Positions 9,648-22,033 of a DNA stretch of 64,000 nucleotides are shown here, one piece after another. The notes beneath the pieces are model-generated. The model ran no database searches and had not been told where the DNA came from. It was given only the letters and a program-made list of their open reading frames with translations. Position 1 is the stretch's first letter. Each line of letters starts with the position of its first letter. A program made the translations under genes and the position numbers. The stretch covers positions 1 through 64,000 of the forward strand of contig WARS01002804.1 of assembly GCA_008933995.1 (NCBI GenBank), written 5' to 3'. Source of the stretch: Datnioides undecimradiatus (taxonomy: Eukaryota > Chordata > Actinopteri > Lobotiformes > Datnioididae).

Positions 9648-11788
9648 GTGAGGCTTCTTCAGTGTGTGTTTTCATCTCCAAACCTCTAACACCAGGCGGA
9701 TATCGAAACCAGACTCTTCCTTCTTCTTCTGGTCGTTACCGAAAACAGGAGGTTGCACCAAATGTCTTTGTCGAGATTAGTGATGTTTCATATCTTGTTC
9801 TGCAGAGCGCGTGTTTCGCTGCCTCTTGCCTCAGCGTATTGAATCCGCACCAAAGTCCTATGGCAATATTGAGTTGTCGGATGCGAACATCCCCTAACAG
9901 GAAGCGACGGATGCAAACGTCACGACGAGTTTACTGGATCTCCTCCAGGTGCAGTTCATTCGGAGCTAAACTTAATTGAACCAAACCGTTGGAAATGACA
10001 CCAAACACTATGATTTATGGGTGTAGGAGGGGTGGATGCTGACACTCAGCCGTTCGTCATATTAGCATAAAGTGACACGGCGACTGGGGCTCAAACTCGA
10101 ATGTTTCCTCATTTGCTTTTAACCTGCACGCAGCAGAGTTTGACAAAAGGAGCTGTGCAAGGTTCAGAACTGTGTGTAAATCCTTAAAATCTTAAAAAAC
10201 ACAATTGATATGTGTTAAGTTGAATAGGTTACATACGTTAAAACAAGTCACCGTTGATCTTTGGGTTCATACGGGACGTGAACGTCGGAGCCGTCGATTC
10301 GCCCCGACCCTGCCCATACGTTGACCTTTCACCCTTTATACATCAACATCCTCCACGTGTTTAGATGTGCTATTCGTCTGCTTTCCCCGTACGTTAATGG
10401 GAGGCACGCAAGAGTCGAGTCATTTGAAAACAGACTGAAAAGACCGAGAAACAGCTTCAATGAGTTTACCTTGTACCCCGGCAGGGGGTCGTTCTTAAAA
10501 TGTAGCTCCAGACTGACCCAATCCAGACAACGCTGCATGAAACACTGGCGTCTGTGGCCTAATATGCAATGTGATTTAATTAAATATGAGTGTTATTTTG
10601 GCCTTGAGAGTGTAAAGAGCAAACTTGTGGACAAAGATGAGTGTTGGCTTTGCAAGATGGCGATACCCTGCACCACAACAAGCCACGTGTTGAGAACCAG
10701 GTGAGGCAGCAGAGACGCTGCAAGATACTGGATGATGTCAACACTGCAATGAGTTTCTTTTTGTGTTTCTTCACCTTGAACTTCCTCTCCACGGAGCTCT
10801 CCTCTGTCCCATCTGTTATCTCCATGCAGATGTTCTCCTGCCTCCATTATCCTGATTGTGATGGAGCCAGGTTTGTCCAGGCATCCCCTTCTTACCCTTG
10901 AACTAAACGTCTCACTTCAGCTGCCGTTAGCAGCCGCGACGTTCATCAACCTCCAGCGTTACTGTCTTTTTGACTTTGCTACATGACGAGCGCCTTACTG
11001 CATTCGCGTCAGGTGGGTGCAGTCAGACACTTGAAAGGTTCTCGCTGCGAGAAGACGGCAGATGCACCGCAGCTCGTCAACTAAAGCTTAAAGACTTCCA
11101 GCGTTAATGTTCGTCATGAAAGCGAGTTTTCAAGTTGCAGCTCTTCAGATGCCGCACTTGCTTCTTCTCTGTCACCATCTCTCCGCTGTGACTTCGTGGC
11201 GTCGTCTTCGCTAACCTCAGAAAGCTAACGTTTGACCGTAGAAGGTAGTCAGCTTGGCTCGGGGCTACAAAGCTGAAATCCACCCTGCTTCTTTCAACAC
11301 ACACCTTCAACGCTGCAACAGCACGCGTCCATCGTGGCTCTCACTGATTGCTCGGTTACCAATCTGCAACCTAACACTTTTTAGCAAAGGACTCTCTTTT
11401 CCCACAGTCCCTGAACATGTTTCTCCCACAAATACAAACACAAACACGCACGAAACAACATCTAAAGTGAACAGGACTTCTGTGAAACCTGTCGTGCTTT
11501 TGGCGAATCAGAAAAAACAGCAGAACGCATTTGCCTCACAGCACCATCACTGAATGTTTAGATCAGTATCAACACATTTGAGGTATGCTATAATTGAATT
11601 TCATCGCAGTTTAATCTTGTACTATTTGCGTTTTATCCTGTTTTTAACCGAGACATGTCTGCAATGCAAAAGCTACAAGCGTCTCTGCAGATCCAGCGTT
11701 TGCTATCCATTTAAAACACTTTTGGAAAACCTATTGATTATTAGACCCAATCGAGATGTGATCCATCAAAAAGAAAAGAAGAAACATA
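9648..11788. other. Unique DNA without supported gene
   Basis: The longest frames are 105 codons (9662-9979) and 127 codons (10321-10704). Neither shows a known domain. The second ends with a DECWLCK word reading into an AG/GTGAGG donor-like site near 10700, too little to call an exon. A charged minus-strand frame at 10580-10850 is likewise unrecognised. Confidence 0.35.
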
Positions 11789-11910
11789 CTAAAAGTAACT
11801 AAGTACATTTACTCGAGTACCCCACAACAATCCACAGGGAAAAATCAAACTTTTTGACTCCACTACATCTGTTTGACGGCTTTAGTTGCCAGTTTCTTTT
11901 ACAAACTTGT
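11789..11910 (+). mobile_element. Fragment of teleost 'AAGTAACTAAGTACATTTACT' repeat
   Basis: The words AAGTAACTAAGTACATTTAC (11792-11811) and CTCCACTACAT, with a GACGGCTTTAGTTGCCAG block (11876-11893), match the start of a very common fish interspersed repeat. In intact copies I remember, a CAGTGGTGGA-type terminus precedes this point, so it is probably a hAT-like non-autonomous element. The copy lacks its 3' half. The same family recurs near 22.0, 29.0-29.5, 53.9, 61.4 and 62.8 kb. Confidence 0.7.
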
Positions 11911-11944
11911 TGCACAGGAACATATAAAAATGTAAAAGTACAGC

Positions 11945-12010
11945 TGGAACAATTACTCGACTGGCCGAAAAAGTAGTTGTTTTAATGGTTGTTTTGTCAA
12001 ATTTCATCTG
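11945..12010 (+). mobile_element. Possible degraded teleost repeat fragment
   Basis: The arrangement CAGCTGGAACAATTACTCGA followed by an AGTAGTTG block resembles the start of a common fish repeat that reads CAGCTGCAACGATTA in well-kept copies. The match is short and diverged. Confidence 0.35.
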
Positions 12011-13089
12011 AAAAAATCAGGATTGCAGCTTAAAGAATTGAGTTTCCTTTGATTTATTGTTAATGTTGGACTCTAGAGAAAACATCTGCAGATTAGATGC
12101 AGTCCTAAAGAAACTATGTTGGTCAAAGAACCAAGAGGAACCTTGAGGATCTCAGATACAAGAGGCTCATTCGTGCGACCAAAACGCTGCTCAGGTGTGA
12201 CGTTAGAGCGACGACAAACCCGCAAACTCTGCTCAGTTTGATCTCCTCCCCGCCGCCAAAGTCGCCGGAAAGAAAATTCCTTCACAGTCGAGGAAATAAG
12301 GGTCAGAGGAGAAGATAAAGGATGTTTACCTGGAAGAGAAAGGACCCTGTAACGCAGCGCAGTGTGAGGTGGTGGCGATGGCTATCATGTGGCAGTTTTC
12401 ATATCTCCCCTGCGATAAACTGGCAGAAGGTCAGGGATATTGAACAGACAGATTGCCAGAAGTTTGGCTTAGTGGATTCCCAGGGATCTCGGTTTGGCTC
12501 TCGTCAGCGAGCCTATTTATAGCGTTTCCGAGCTCCTCCAGCACAAACCTCCGTCCATCTGTGAAAAATCAAACCCGCTTGACCTTTTTCCAATTCTTGT
12601 CGTACTCCGCGACGATGCACGCGGATAATCTGCAGCTAAGGCGGGATTGGGTTGATGAGTAAGAAAGGATCCCGGTATGTTTTAGATTGATTTGACTCAA
12701 CTTGCTGTTCGCTCTTCTTCCTGAGCCACTGATTCATCCTCCCACCCAACAATACAACACTGCTTAGACATAAGGCAGCGCAGTAACGTGCTCCCTGATT
12801 GATGCCAGGCGACTGCTGTAAGGGTTCATTAGGATGCATTCAGCACTGATTACAGAGCGCGACAAGCCCACAACAAATCTATACAGAACATCAAATGAGC
12901 CGATAGGACCAAACAATCAGGTCCAGATCTCTGGAGGCTCGAGGGTTTCAGGTTTTTGCTTTTCTTTTATTCCTTTATTTGAGTTTTGCACATTTAAAAA
13001 CATGCCTGTTAGGATTAAGGAGCATTATAATTGATAGTATTGTATGGTAGTTTTGTGCCTGGCGGATAAATCGGGTTTCTGACACGATG
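12011..13089. other. Unique DNA without recognised gene
   Basis: No supported coding region, repeat or RNA gene was seen. Frames are all under 75 codons. Confidence 0.4.
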
Positions 13090-13207
13090 GCGCAAGATTA
13101 AAAGTCAGAGGATCGCCAAAGTTTCTGCCGTTCATCCCCGGGGGGAACGCGAACGTCTGCGCCTAATTCCAAAGGAATTCGTCCAAGGGTTGAGATATTT
13201 CGCCCCA
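13090..13207 (-). mobile_element. Fragment of unclassified teleost interspersed repeat
   Basis: Blocks resembling AGGATCGCCAAAGTT, TTCATCC, GAACGTCTG and GGGTTGAGATATTTC occur in the order seen in a widespread fish repeat, in the opposite orientation to the copy at 36.9 kb. Its class is not known to me. Confidence 0.6.
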
Positions 13208-13599
13208 AAACACAGAAAGAAGAGTTTTCATTTGGGACTCTTTCATATGTGGAGACCGTCTTCAGCCAATACATGTGGTAGATGTTCAGATATTAGTTCG
13301 ACTTTGATCTTGAATAACTTGGGCCAACGGTATCACCCTTGGAGCTGCTGCTAACCTGGTGAGAGAGCTTAAAATCAAGCTTTACTGGACGCATAATAAG
13401 ACACGAATTAAACCACTTCAGGGTAGAAAAGCCTGTAACACCAAAGATAAAGGTTGCATGTCATCCCACCGCAGCTTTATCCTGAATATTTGGCCCATTT
13501 CCATCGTTTTTTAATCAATCTGAAGCTCAAAGTTCCTCCTTCTTTATCTCCTCTGCAGCCTCGCTCCACAGCCGTCGTACCCGACTTCTCACTGTTAAT

Positions 13600-13850
13600 T
13601 TGACAGTGATGGACGGCCCTGTATTTGCTGAAGTGATGCACGCGGCACTTTCAACCTTCAAGTTTGGGAGACTCTGTTACATTAAGCCGTAACAGTCGCG
13701 CTGATAAAAGAGTGAGAGATCGCCGCTGTCGCTATTTTCCCAAATGATTTGCTGTAATGAGGACTCAACCTCCCGTCCGTGTTTTCCGAGGATTAATGTG
13801 TTTATCAATGTGTGTACATGCATATCTGCAGGTTTCCTGTGGTCACGATT
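13600..13850. other. Repeat-free island, possible conserved noncoding DNA
   Basis: Balanced composition with no notable open frame. The island is followed by a TGTGGT word of the RUNX type (13839-13844). This is weak inference only. Confidence 0.15.
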
Positions 13851-13864
13851 GTTTAATGTGTGCG

Positions 13865-13892
13865 TGCGCGCGCGTGTGTGTGTGTGTGTGTC
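13865..13892. repeat. (CG)n(TG)n microsatellite
   Basis: Alternating purine-pyrimidine run: CGCGCG leading into about 9 TG units. Confidence 0.9.
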
Positions 13893-14047
13893 TGTCTGGC
13901 CCTTATCTAAAGGTTAATGAGTGGGGAGTCACTGCAGCGCAACACTGAGGCTCCACTACAGCCCAGAGTTAATTGGGACACTCTTCAACTTTATGGTTAA
14001 TGATGTCAGGCACCAGCCTTGACATGGTGTGTGTGAACTGTGGGTGA

Positions 14048-14069
14048 GTGTGTGTGTGTGTGTGTGTGT
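14048..14069. repeat. (GT)n microsatellite
   Basis: About 11 GT units, followed by broken GT sequence to 14095. Confidence 0.9.
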
Positions 14070-14099
14070 CTGCTGCGTGTGTGTGCATATGTGTCACAC

Positions 14100-15490
14100 T
14101 TTTCCAGTCTTAGGCCAGTAGCAAATGCAATCTAACTAAACTCGCGCTGAAATAAAGACACGAGAACATTAATTAAGCGAGATTTTAAAATCACAAGCTG
14201 CTGGATGTAAATAATAATAATAAAACACTTGTAAAATGTGATGCAATACAAAACAATAGTCCTTTTACTGCAACTGTATAGCTTCAAATGCTCATATCGT
14301 CTTAAGACTGTAGAGCCATGATTCGTATTTTCAGTATTTTGGGAGTTTTGGGGGATACTGTGTCGGTTTGTGTTACTGGATATTGTCTGGAGTCTCAGGT
14401 TGTTTGTCCCTCTGCAGGAATAACAGAAACCCAAAGCAAACCAATGAATCCCTGCGCCGTTTGGAGAAAGGTGCATCACGCCAGCCGTGCATCGGTGGAT
14501 CGTCCAGAGAGATTCTGCACAAATGCACGAAACATCACGTGACGCCTCAGGTCTGAAACGCTCCTGACCGACAGAATCTGAGCAAAGCCTCGTCAGAAGC
14601 ACCTGTCGCCGCCAATCACACACCCAGCCTCGACTCATAAAAGCGCCACTGTCTGCAGACGCGAAGGAACGACCCAGTTTTTATTTATTCATTTATTTAT
14701 TTTCAAGACGGACTCGACCGAAGAGAAGCAGGAAGACGCAGCACAACCACGATTTAAGTTGGGAGACGAGACAACGGCACGAAGGAGCTGCAAGTTTTGA
14801 TTCATCCCAGTGTAACGTGTGGCCGACTCTGCCGATAAGATCCTAAAATATTAGTTTAAACTGAAAAGACTTTAAGTTTTTATAACTTAGAGAGTTTAAA
14901 ACAGCTCACTGTAGTCCTAAACATGCAACCTCAGTTATGGTATCGGTGCACGTAAACTGCTTTTTCCCTGGTTTGTGTGCTTATATATTGTTGTCGGGTA
15001 TCAACGTTTTCAGCCTCTGCAGAGTCCTGCTGCTGCAAAATCCATAAAATTGTCATCGCAGCTCAAGAATTCACTACATCAGCGTTCGTTATCGGTAATT
15101 AGTCCTTTTTATCACAGCGTGACCGTCTCTTAATATCAAATTCATGGACCTTAACGGGGTGTTTTCCATTTATCATGTGCTTTTCCTGTTTGAACTCCTC
15201 TTCGAATGAACGAGACCCAACCTATTTACCAGACCTGAGGTGTCTAATCAGCAGAACTCAGAAGAATTAATAAATTCACCTGGAAACTTCGGGAGCAGGT
15301 GGTTTTTTATTGATTCAGTTGTGAGGAAATAGGTTTGTTGCAGCATTAAAGCAAAAGGAAAACACCGCGGAGGAAATGAAACAACGACCCGATCGATGCG
15401 GCACTGGCATCTGTCGTCGGTGAATGAATGGACGGGGGTGTGACAGACAGCTTTACAGTCAGTGATGCACCTCGTTGCATTTGTGCGTTT
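14100..15490. other. Unique DNA without supported gene
   Basis: A 168-codon minus-strand frame (14132-14638) is the longest here. It has no recognised domain, a Tyr/Ile-rich C-terminus caused by A/T-rich DNA, and no splice or promoter context. I do not call it a gene. Confidence 0.35.
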
Positions 15491-15496
15491 GTTTAG

Positions 15497-15520
15497 GTGT
15501 GTGTGTGTGTGTGTGTGTGT
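15497..15520. repeat. (GT)n microsatellite
   Basis: Twelve GT units. Confidence 0.95.
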
Positions 15521-15653
15521 TTAGGAGCACTGAGCGGGACACACTCGCGGTGATTTACACAAGGTCTTTACGGTAAAGTGCCGTGAAGAGCGTAAGACAA
15601 ATGACACAGAGACAAGGAAAGATTGATGCACGCACACACACACTCACGCATGT

Positions 15654-15654
<1 letters not shown>

Positions 15655-15694
<40 letters not shown>
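15655..15694. repeat. (CA)n microsatellite
   Basis: Twenty CA units, among the longest uninterrupted dinucleotide arrays in the window. Confidence 0.95.
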
Positions 15695-15697
<3 letters not shown>

Positions 15698-15819
15698 GAA
15701 GAAACATCAGGCCTGTAACCTAAACTCATCCTAATGGGTCAGTTTAGCTGGAAAGCACACCCTATTAAATATGCATAATATTCAGGAGAGTCATGTAGAG
15801 AGTCACTGAGGCAGCAGGA

Positions 15820-15820
<1 letters not shown>

Positions 15821-15857
<37 letters not shown>
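15821..15857. repeat. (CA)n microsatellite
   Basis: About 18 CA units, 126 bp from the previous array. Confidence 0.95.
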
Positions 15858-15859
<2 letters not shown>

Positions 15860-16233
15860 AAAGACGTGGAGGTAAATCCTACGCATTGCTTCGGCCGTGA
15901 TGAGGATGAAACTGACCCCGGTGGGGAAACTGGGACGTTGCAGCGCAGAGAACCAGCGACACGGTGCATCAGAGGCAGGGTTTAAGTTAAGAGCCGGACC
16001 GATGAGGAGAAACTGTGGCGAAACACGCGCTGAACCGCAGGTCGTGATGTTGAAAAGGCGCACCAAACAACAGGAATGCGCCAAAAATTAACGTGTAAGC
16101 AATTTTAATATTATTATAAAACCAAGATTTCATGCAGCGTGTGCAGATTTGGCTAAATATTCATTCAATTCTATGAGAAAGTGAGAACATTTAAATGTAT
16201 GGTGACAATAATGCCAAACACCAGGCTTGATGA

Positions 16234-16248
16234 GTGTGTGTGTGTGTG
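16234..16248. repeat. Short (GT)n microsatellite
   Basis: About 7 GT units. Confidence 0.85.
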
Positions 16249-16714
16249 CTCAGTTTTTACCAGTTTTAGGCCAAAAATGAATAAAATCCAAATAAATTTA
16301 CAGTTAAAATCAAAATGAATCTGTATTTATTTTGATTAATACATGAAAATACATAAAAGATGTCAAACCTTACTTTGTTTCAGCTTCACCATTTCCTATT
16401 TTTCTGAACATATTTGAGTTTAAGACTGCTGGTGAAGCAAAAACCCAAGTTTAATATTCACAAAACGGGGATTTTTCACATGTAATACACCAAAAAAGTC
16501 AAACTGAGACGGAATTTGTTAGACTTGTGTTAATTTTAGTGGGATTAAAAAACATAAAAAGTTGTTTTCTGCGTGTTTGTGCGCTGATTTTAGAACGACG
16601 CGGCTCTGCAAAGGTGCTCAGAGGGCTGCGTTCATCACAAACAGCTTTATTAGAGAGTGAATCTGAGTAAACAACTTCACGGTGACTCAATTATTATCAA
16701 CCCGAGCATTTTTT

Positions 16715-16783
16715 AGGAAAGAAAACAGATATTAATGCCGCCAAATATGAGAATATTAGCTGATATATCGGTCGGGCTCTAGT
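16715..16783. mobile_element. Terminus of a hAT-like non-autonomous element
   Basis: The block TGATATATCGGTCGGGCTCT (16761-16780) followed by A is the terminal inverted repeat I recall from an abundant fish hAT-type element, whose opposite end reads TAGAGCCCGACCGATA. The preceding CCAAATATGAGAATATTAGC fits the subterminal part. The opposite terminus was not found in the A/T-rich DNA upstream, so only one end is supported. Confidence 0.6.
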
Positions 16784-16878
16784 ACCAAAGAGATAATGAT
16801 AAATACCTGCTGCAGCGCTGACACGTCGTCATAATAGATAATAAGATTATATTTTTAGATTTGGAAAGTTTTCTAAAG

Positions 16879-16928
16879 TAATAATAATAATAATAAAGTG
16901 TATGCACGCACACACACACACACACACA
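16879..16928. repeat. (TAA)n and (CA)n arrays
   Basis: Six TAA units (16879-16896) are followed after 12 bp by ten CA units (16909-16928). Confidence 0.9.
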
Positions 16929-16929
16929 G

Positions 16930-19600
16930 AAACTGATGAAGGGAAACGCTGCGGTGACCAATCCCTGCTGTCGTCGACTGACAGGCCTTTCAGAAACAAA
17001 CTTCCCCGGCTCGTTCGGCTCGTTAGCTGGAAGTTATTAGCGCTACATTAGCACATCAAGCTCCCCGCCAGGCACGCCGAGTCGCAGCCAGTCTGCAGAG
17101 GTTTCTTTTTTGCGTGCACGCTCAGCTGCCTCAGCCGTAGCTTCAGCCGACCCCAAACTGTCACAGCCTTTGCTGCCGCGTCTCCCGCTTTAGCTTTAAA
17201 TCGCTAAAGTTAGCTGCGACGAGGAACTTTGTGATGGCGTTTTAAATGAGCGGTAGCTGTTTGCACCGTTAAAAACAAGGTGAAGTGACCTCTGGTGTTA
17301 AGGACACACACGCACAGACTGCCTCGTTACTGTGGCAACGCTAGTAGAGTCTGACGTGACTCGATACAGCGGCTAATTCTCGTTGTTTCGTCGAAATTGT
17401 CAGAAAAATAATAATTCTACTTCCTGTTTTATTAATGAGGTCACAGCGGTTGGTGGCTGAATGAATTTGAGGTGGAGCTGCTGCGTTGGATTGCGTTTGA
17501 TTATACAGCGTGATACGTGAACATGCAGCAGACGCAGTGTCATCACGCGACCTGCGAAGGAACCGCTGGTCACGTGACAGCAGGTCGCACCTGGTTCAGG
17601 CGCCGCGCTATGATTGACAGCGTCAGCCAGATGTGACTGAAAGCTCATGACCACTGGCGCGCGTGAGTTTAACTGTAAAGCCTGTTAAGGTGGAAAAGGT
17701 GACGAGGAGCCGAGCCGACCGATGTTTGCATTGTCCTGAGAGAGAAACAACAAACAGCGGGGGGAACGCCCTCCTCATCCTCCACCGGAAAAACTTCCAG
17801 CGGCGACCCTGCTTCGCCCACGTGAATGAGAAAGTAAAGAGTTTCAGAGGAGTGACTCAGTCTGAGGCGCCGCGGCCGCGTGTTTGAACGAGAACTTAAA
17901 AGAAATGTGCAGAAGCAGATGGCGGTGACAGCTCGCCGCGATGTATAGAAATGAAAAAGCGGCGCCGAGCATTCTTTAATCACAAAAGCTTCCACCGGAT
18001 GTCGCCGTCCCCGGTGATTAAACGGAGAAAATTGTGGCACTTTACTTGAAATGATGTTCATATGACACTAAAAGCACATCCTTAGAGCGCGATAATCATT
18101 ATGATTAGAGCTGGATACACTATAGCGGACGCCCCGGCCCGTCTTTGTTTCCACTGGGGTTTTAGGTTTGTGCAGAGCCAAATACATCCGGAAACAAATG
18201 GGTTGTGCAGCTCAGCAAAGGGGGGAGGAAGAATGGACCGCCAACCTGGACCTAAACTCTGATCCTCACCCAACGGGATTCATGCATCTGTTGCTCTGAA
18301 AGGCGTCGTTAGCTCTCCTGGCCTGCAGCGAAACAGAGGCCAAGAGCAAAACCCTGATCTGCGGCGAAACCGCCCAAGGCACGGCACGCGCAGCAACATG
18401 AGCCCCTCCGCCTCAGCGTGGAACCGTAACAAAGCTGCCCCACGCTCTGACCCCGAGTCAGCTCGGCCTTCGCCCTCGCACGCGCCCGCACTCACATAAA
18501 CACACAAACCCGAGCGCACACTTGACACACACGCGCACTCTCGCTCGGCGGGCACGCGATGCATGGCCGGCCATGCGTTTCCTCTAACGCCCCGTTGCAC
18601 CCTGTCACTCAGTCAGCACAAGATGGAGCGGGCGGTTAGGAGACTGATTGACTGCCTGGCCCCCGCGGCTGAAAGCCTAACACGGCAAAGTGCTCCGGAG
18701 TGACTTAAACAGCGACCGGGGACGCGTTGTGTGACTTCTTTATAATCGCCTCAATTTAGAAATAAGTCGTGTTCACTTTCCGCTGTAAATAACACGGGGA
18801 GCGCGGCAAGGGGCCGACGGACAACCGGACGAGGGTGTGATGGTGGATGAAGGAGGACAGGTGTCGACAAAGGCTTAATTTCATTATTCTAACCCTAACT
18901 CGCATGTTTGGACGCAATTCAACTAGTTTTCGCTCTGAAAACGGTGAAAAATGCTGAAAGTTTCCCCCAAAACTTCCCAAAATTAGTCAGGCTGAGCTCT
19001 AAAAGGCGCAGACAAAGGAAGGGCAGCAACGCAGTCCGGCGTCTCGAGCGGCTGAAGGTTCGGCGCTTTGCTCAAGGGCACATCTCCAGCTGCAGCGTCT
19101 GCGCTGCCTGATCCTCTGGAATACATCTTGGGGTATTTATTAGTACTTTCACGATCTTCCAAATATCAACATTTGTTCAATTCGCCGGTTGCTTTTATAC
19201 CGTTTTGAAAGTTTTGAAGAGTCGAGCGATCGAGCTGGTGCAACGTTAAGAGCCTGACTGACACCTCTGTGTGTGTTTTACAGGCTGATTCCTCTTTTTG
19301 CGCATGCATGTGTGCGTGTGTGCGCAGGCGTTCTCCCCCAGCTGGCTAGCATGTCATCCGAGTCCTTGGCGACCCCATAAATGTCAGGTCGTTTCAACGT
19401 CACTTCTCCAGCATCCACTCCGGTGCGGGAGGACGCCTTCTCTGGCGAAACCTGTCAGCTTTATAAGGCTGTTAAAATGATCAAAGTCCCTTTTAGAAAC
19501 CCTGAGAGAGACGAGGGGAGGAGAAGGGGAGCTGGAGACAAACATGCGGGCGGACAGTCGGGCAGGAGGCGCAGAGGCGGACGGAGAGCTTGAAGAGCTG
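16930..19600. other. Unique, partly GC-rich DNA without supported gene
   Basis: No coding gene was recognised. A CACGTG E-box lies at 17571-17576. The 17.9-18.1 kb part looks like noncoding regulatory sequence. A GC-rich part at 18.28-18.62 kb contains frames of 60-106 codons that overlap one another and have no domain. Confidence 0.35.
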
Positions 19601-19609
19601 CAGAGCGCA

Positions 19610-19790
19610 ATACGGCGACACATTAGCCCTTTGAGAATGACAGGACGCGGTTATCAAGCCGGGATCCTGAGCTGTTGCCTTTGGTACTAATTACACTTTG
19701 TAGTAAATCTCCAGACAGACACTCTGAGTGATAATGAGCGGCGCTGAAGCAAACATGATGTAATCTACAAACCAAAGCTGGTAAGGCCAG
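19610..19790. promoter_or_regulatory. Candidate conserved noncoding island
   Basis: A repeat-free stretch with TAATTA (19688-19693) and GATAATGAG words and no open frame of note. Motif content and texture resemble developmental enhancers. This is inference without alignment. Confidence 0.25.
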
Positions 19791-20199
19791 TGGAGGAGGA
19801 GGCTGGCGAGCGAGCGGCGCCTCTGCGTGCAGGAGGGCGGCAAAGAAGAAGGCCGAAAAAGACGGAGAGGCGCTCCCCTGTGTCGGGTTCAGAGGTCGCC
19901 GCTGCCGCTTCCACAACATATAAAGGCTCCGAGACGTGTGATGAGTTCAGACAATCACATTATTTTACTTTAAAACCAGGAAAAGACAAACAGACAGTCG
20001 AAGCAAGTCTTCTACCGCGATATGTATTAGGGATGATGGCTCGCTCGATGTTCCTTTGTCGTGCAACAGCACTAACCAACAGAAACGCTTGTCATTCCCC
20101 GTCGTTTCATAAAATATCTATTTGAAGGTAAGACATGCCGTTTTTATAGAACTGGCTTTTTCTAATTAAGAGAAAATGAAGGCCAACATGAAATAAAGG

Positions 20200-20277
20200 A
20201 TTGTATCGTACTGAGATCGGATTGTAGCCCCTGTATCGAGACACGTATCGTCTTGTAAGGGAGAGGTGCACACCACT
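20200..20277. mobile_element. Possible hAT-like terminal fragment
   Basis: Repeated ATCG words (TTGTATCGTACTGAGATCGG, then TATCGAGACACGTATCGTCT), ending near GTGCACACCACTA, resemble the end of a fish element whose termini are built from GTATCGTATCG repeats. The partner end was not identified. Confidence 0.45.
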
Positions 20278-20719
20278 AACATATAGCTCAGCCCTGGTTC
20301 AGGTTACACAAGATGAGCCTGACGATAACAAAGAACGGTCCTTCTTCGGCGTCTTTCACGGATGCAAACTCGGAGTTAGAGTTGCAGCAACAGGACGGGA
20401 AATGAGGACGCGACTGACGGTTTGATCCCCGGACGTGTGTCAATCAAGGGAAAAGAAGCAAAGCTCGAAGCTGCTGCTGCTGCTCGCACCGCCTTCCCGG
20501 TGACGTCGCCGGAGGATTTGATTGGTCGGGAACCAATTATCTTTACTTAAAGCACTCATGTGGAGCCACATGTGCAAGCATAAAACTACACTTCTAACAT
20601 GTACTTTACCTTTTTTCTTGGCAGTTGCATTGTCCAAACGAGAACTGCGCAGAGAAAGACGAGCATGACATTTGTAACCGCAGATAGAGATCGTATTAAC
20701 ACTTGTTGCATCACTGGGA

Positions 20720-20970
20720 AAAAAACATTTTAATTGCTGCAATAACCCGATTCGCCCACGGTGCTCATTTCAATGTAATGTAATCTAATCAGTTAGTGTT
20801 TTTCACAGAGATAAAGGAGGAAATGATCATCACGGAGCGCTTAAAGAGAGAAAGAAGCGAGCGCGAGAGGCTGAGAGGACACCTGTTTTAATTATTTGTT
20901 CCTCCCGATGTTATCGACTTTATGATTAATTCAGAGTTCAGACAGATTAGTGAATAAATCACAAACCCCT
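20720..20970. other. Repeat-free island, possible conserved noncoding DNA
   Basis: Contains TTTAATTATTTG near 20887 and ATGATTAATTCAG near 20922, homeodomain-type words, with no coding signal. Confidence 0.18.
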
Positions 20971-21039
20971 GACTGCCGTTCAGAGATAGCATCCGCTGTC
21001 CCAGAGCACATTTGTTGTTTCCTCTTTGATCTTGTCGTG

Positions 21040-21090
21040 CAAAAAAAAAGAAAAAAAAAAAGAAAAAGAGGGAGCGAGAGCGAGAGCGAG
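21040..21090. repeat. Purine-rich A-tract and (GA)n-like stretch
   Basis: Runs of A broken by single G bases are followed by GAGCGAGAGCGAGAGCGAGG. Confidence 0.85.
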
Positions 21091-21407
21091 GGCGGCGGGT
21101 GTGAGAAGCGCTGGTGGAGACAGACGTTGCGAGCAAAGTGCATGATGTGGCTGCACGGCGGTGGAATAAACCAACGGATTCATGAGAAAGTGCAAAGTGA
21201 CTGCACGCACAGATCATCATGGACTCCATGAAACAGGGGAGTCACTCAGCGGGACACTTGGCGTGCGTCCTCCGGGTCTGACCGCCATGCCGGGCGCGTT
21301 TCCCTCCATATAAACCATCCACAAACTGTTTGACACCCGCATGTTTGCCCCCATGTGCAAGAAGGTGACTCTTCTTCTTCCCTGCCTCTGCTGGTGCAAC
21401 CGCTGTG

Positions 21408-21474
21408 CAACCTGGTGCACCGCCGCCACCTGGTGCACCGCCGCCACCTGGTGCACCGCCGCCACCTGTTGACC
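21408..21474. repeat. 18-bp minisatellite
   Basis: About 3.5 tandem copies of an 18-bp unit, CTGGTGCACCGCCGCCAC. As the unit is a multiple of three, all frames stay open across it, so minus-strand frames there read as repeats of AVHQVA or GGGGAP. These frames have no other support and are not called genes. Confidence 0.9.
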
Positions 21475-21847
21475 GGTGCAACAGTGTGGATCTACCGGCT
21501 GGACCTTGTTTGTCCTTGTAGCTGCTCCACGGGCTTCAAGATGTCAAGTGAGCACAGGAGCAGCAGGAGCACAGCGGCGCAGCAGTGTCACTGATCTTTC
21601 TAGTGTGAGCAAAAAAGGTGAAACAGGCCCTCTTTCCTGTTTCCCAGGAAGTCGGTATTACAAGGACAATATCTTTTGTGCAAAGCAACACTGAGTTTTA
21701 CATCCACGAACCAACAGAGAAACCACCAAGATAAAGACGCTGCAGAGCCGCATGGCCCGCAGCGATCGCACTAATGCTCAAACACGACTGTGCATGTTTG
21801 CCACGTTGTAAATAAACAGCCTGAAAGTGTCACGGCGGCACGAGGAA

Positions 21848-21871
21848 GGAGAAGAAGAAGAAGAAGAAGAG
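21848..21871. repeat. (GAA)n triplet repeat
   Basis: About seven GAA/AAG units on the plus strand. Confidence 0.9.
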
Positions 21872-22033
21872 GTTCAGCCCCTACAAGAAATTAATTCACA
21901 ATTAATACCGCCGCAAACGACGGCACAGATGGCGGCGGCGAAACAGCGAATACTCGCCAGGCGACACCCGAACGCAGCTCCGTGTGTGCGACCACGTTTG
22001 CTCCTGAACTTGGCTTCGCTGCCCGGTTTCAGG

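Noticed and set aside
10640-10704. Possible zinc-finger exon (DECWLCK) ending at a GTGAGG donor
   Set aside because: Only one Cys pair is convincing, the upstream frame is featureless and no acceptor was found.
10580-10850. Lys-rich minus-strand ORF with FKVKKHKKKL
   Set aside because: Looked coding-like, but no family could be named, the residues are low-complexity and no matching splice sites were found.
14132-14638. 168-codon minus-strand ORF
   Set aside because: No domain. The C-terminal Tyr/Ile richness reflects A/T-rich and TAA-repeat DNA.
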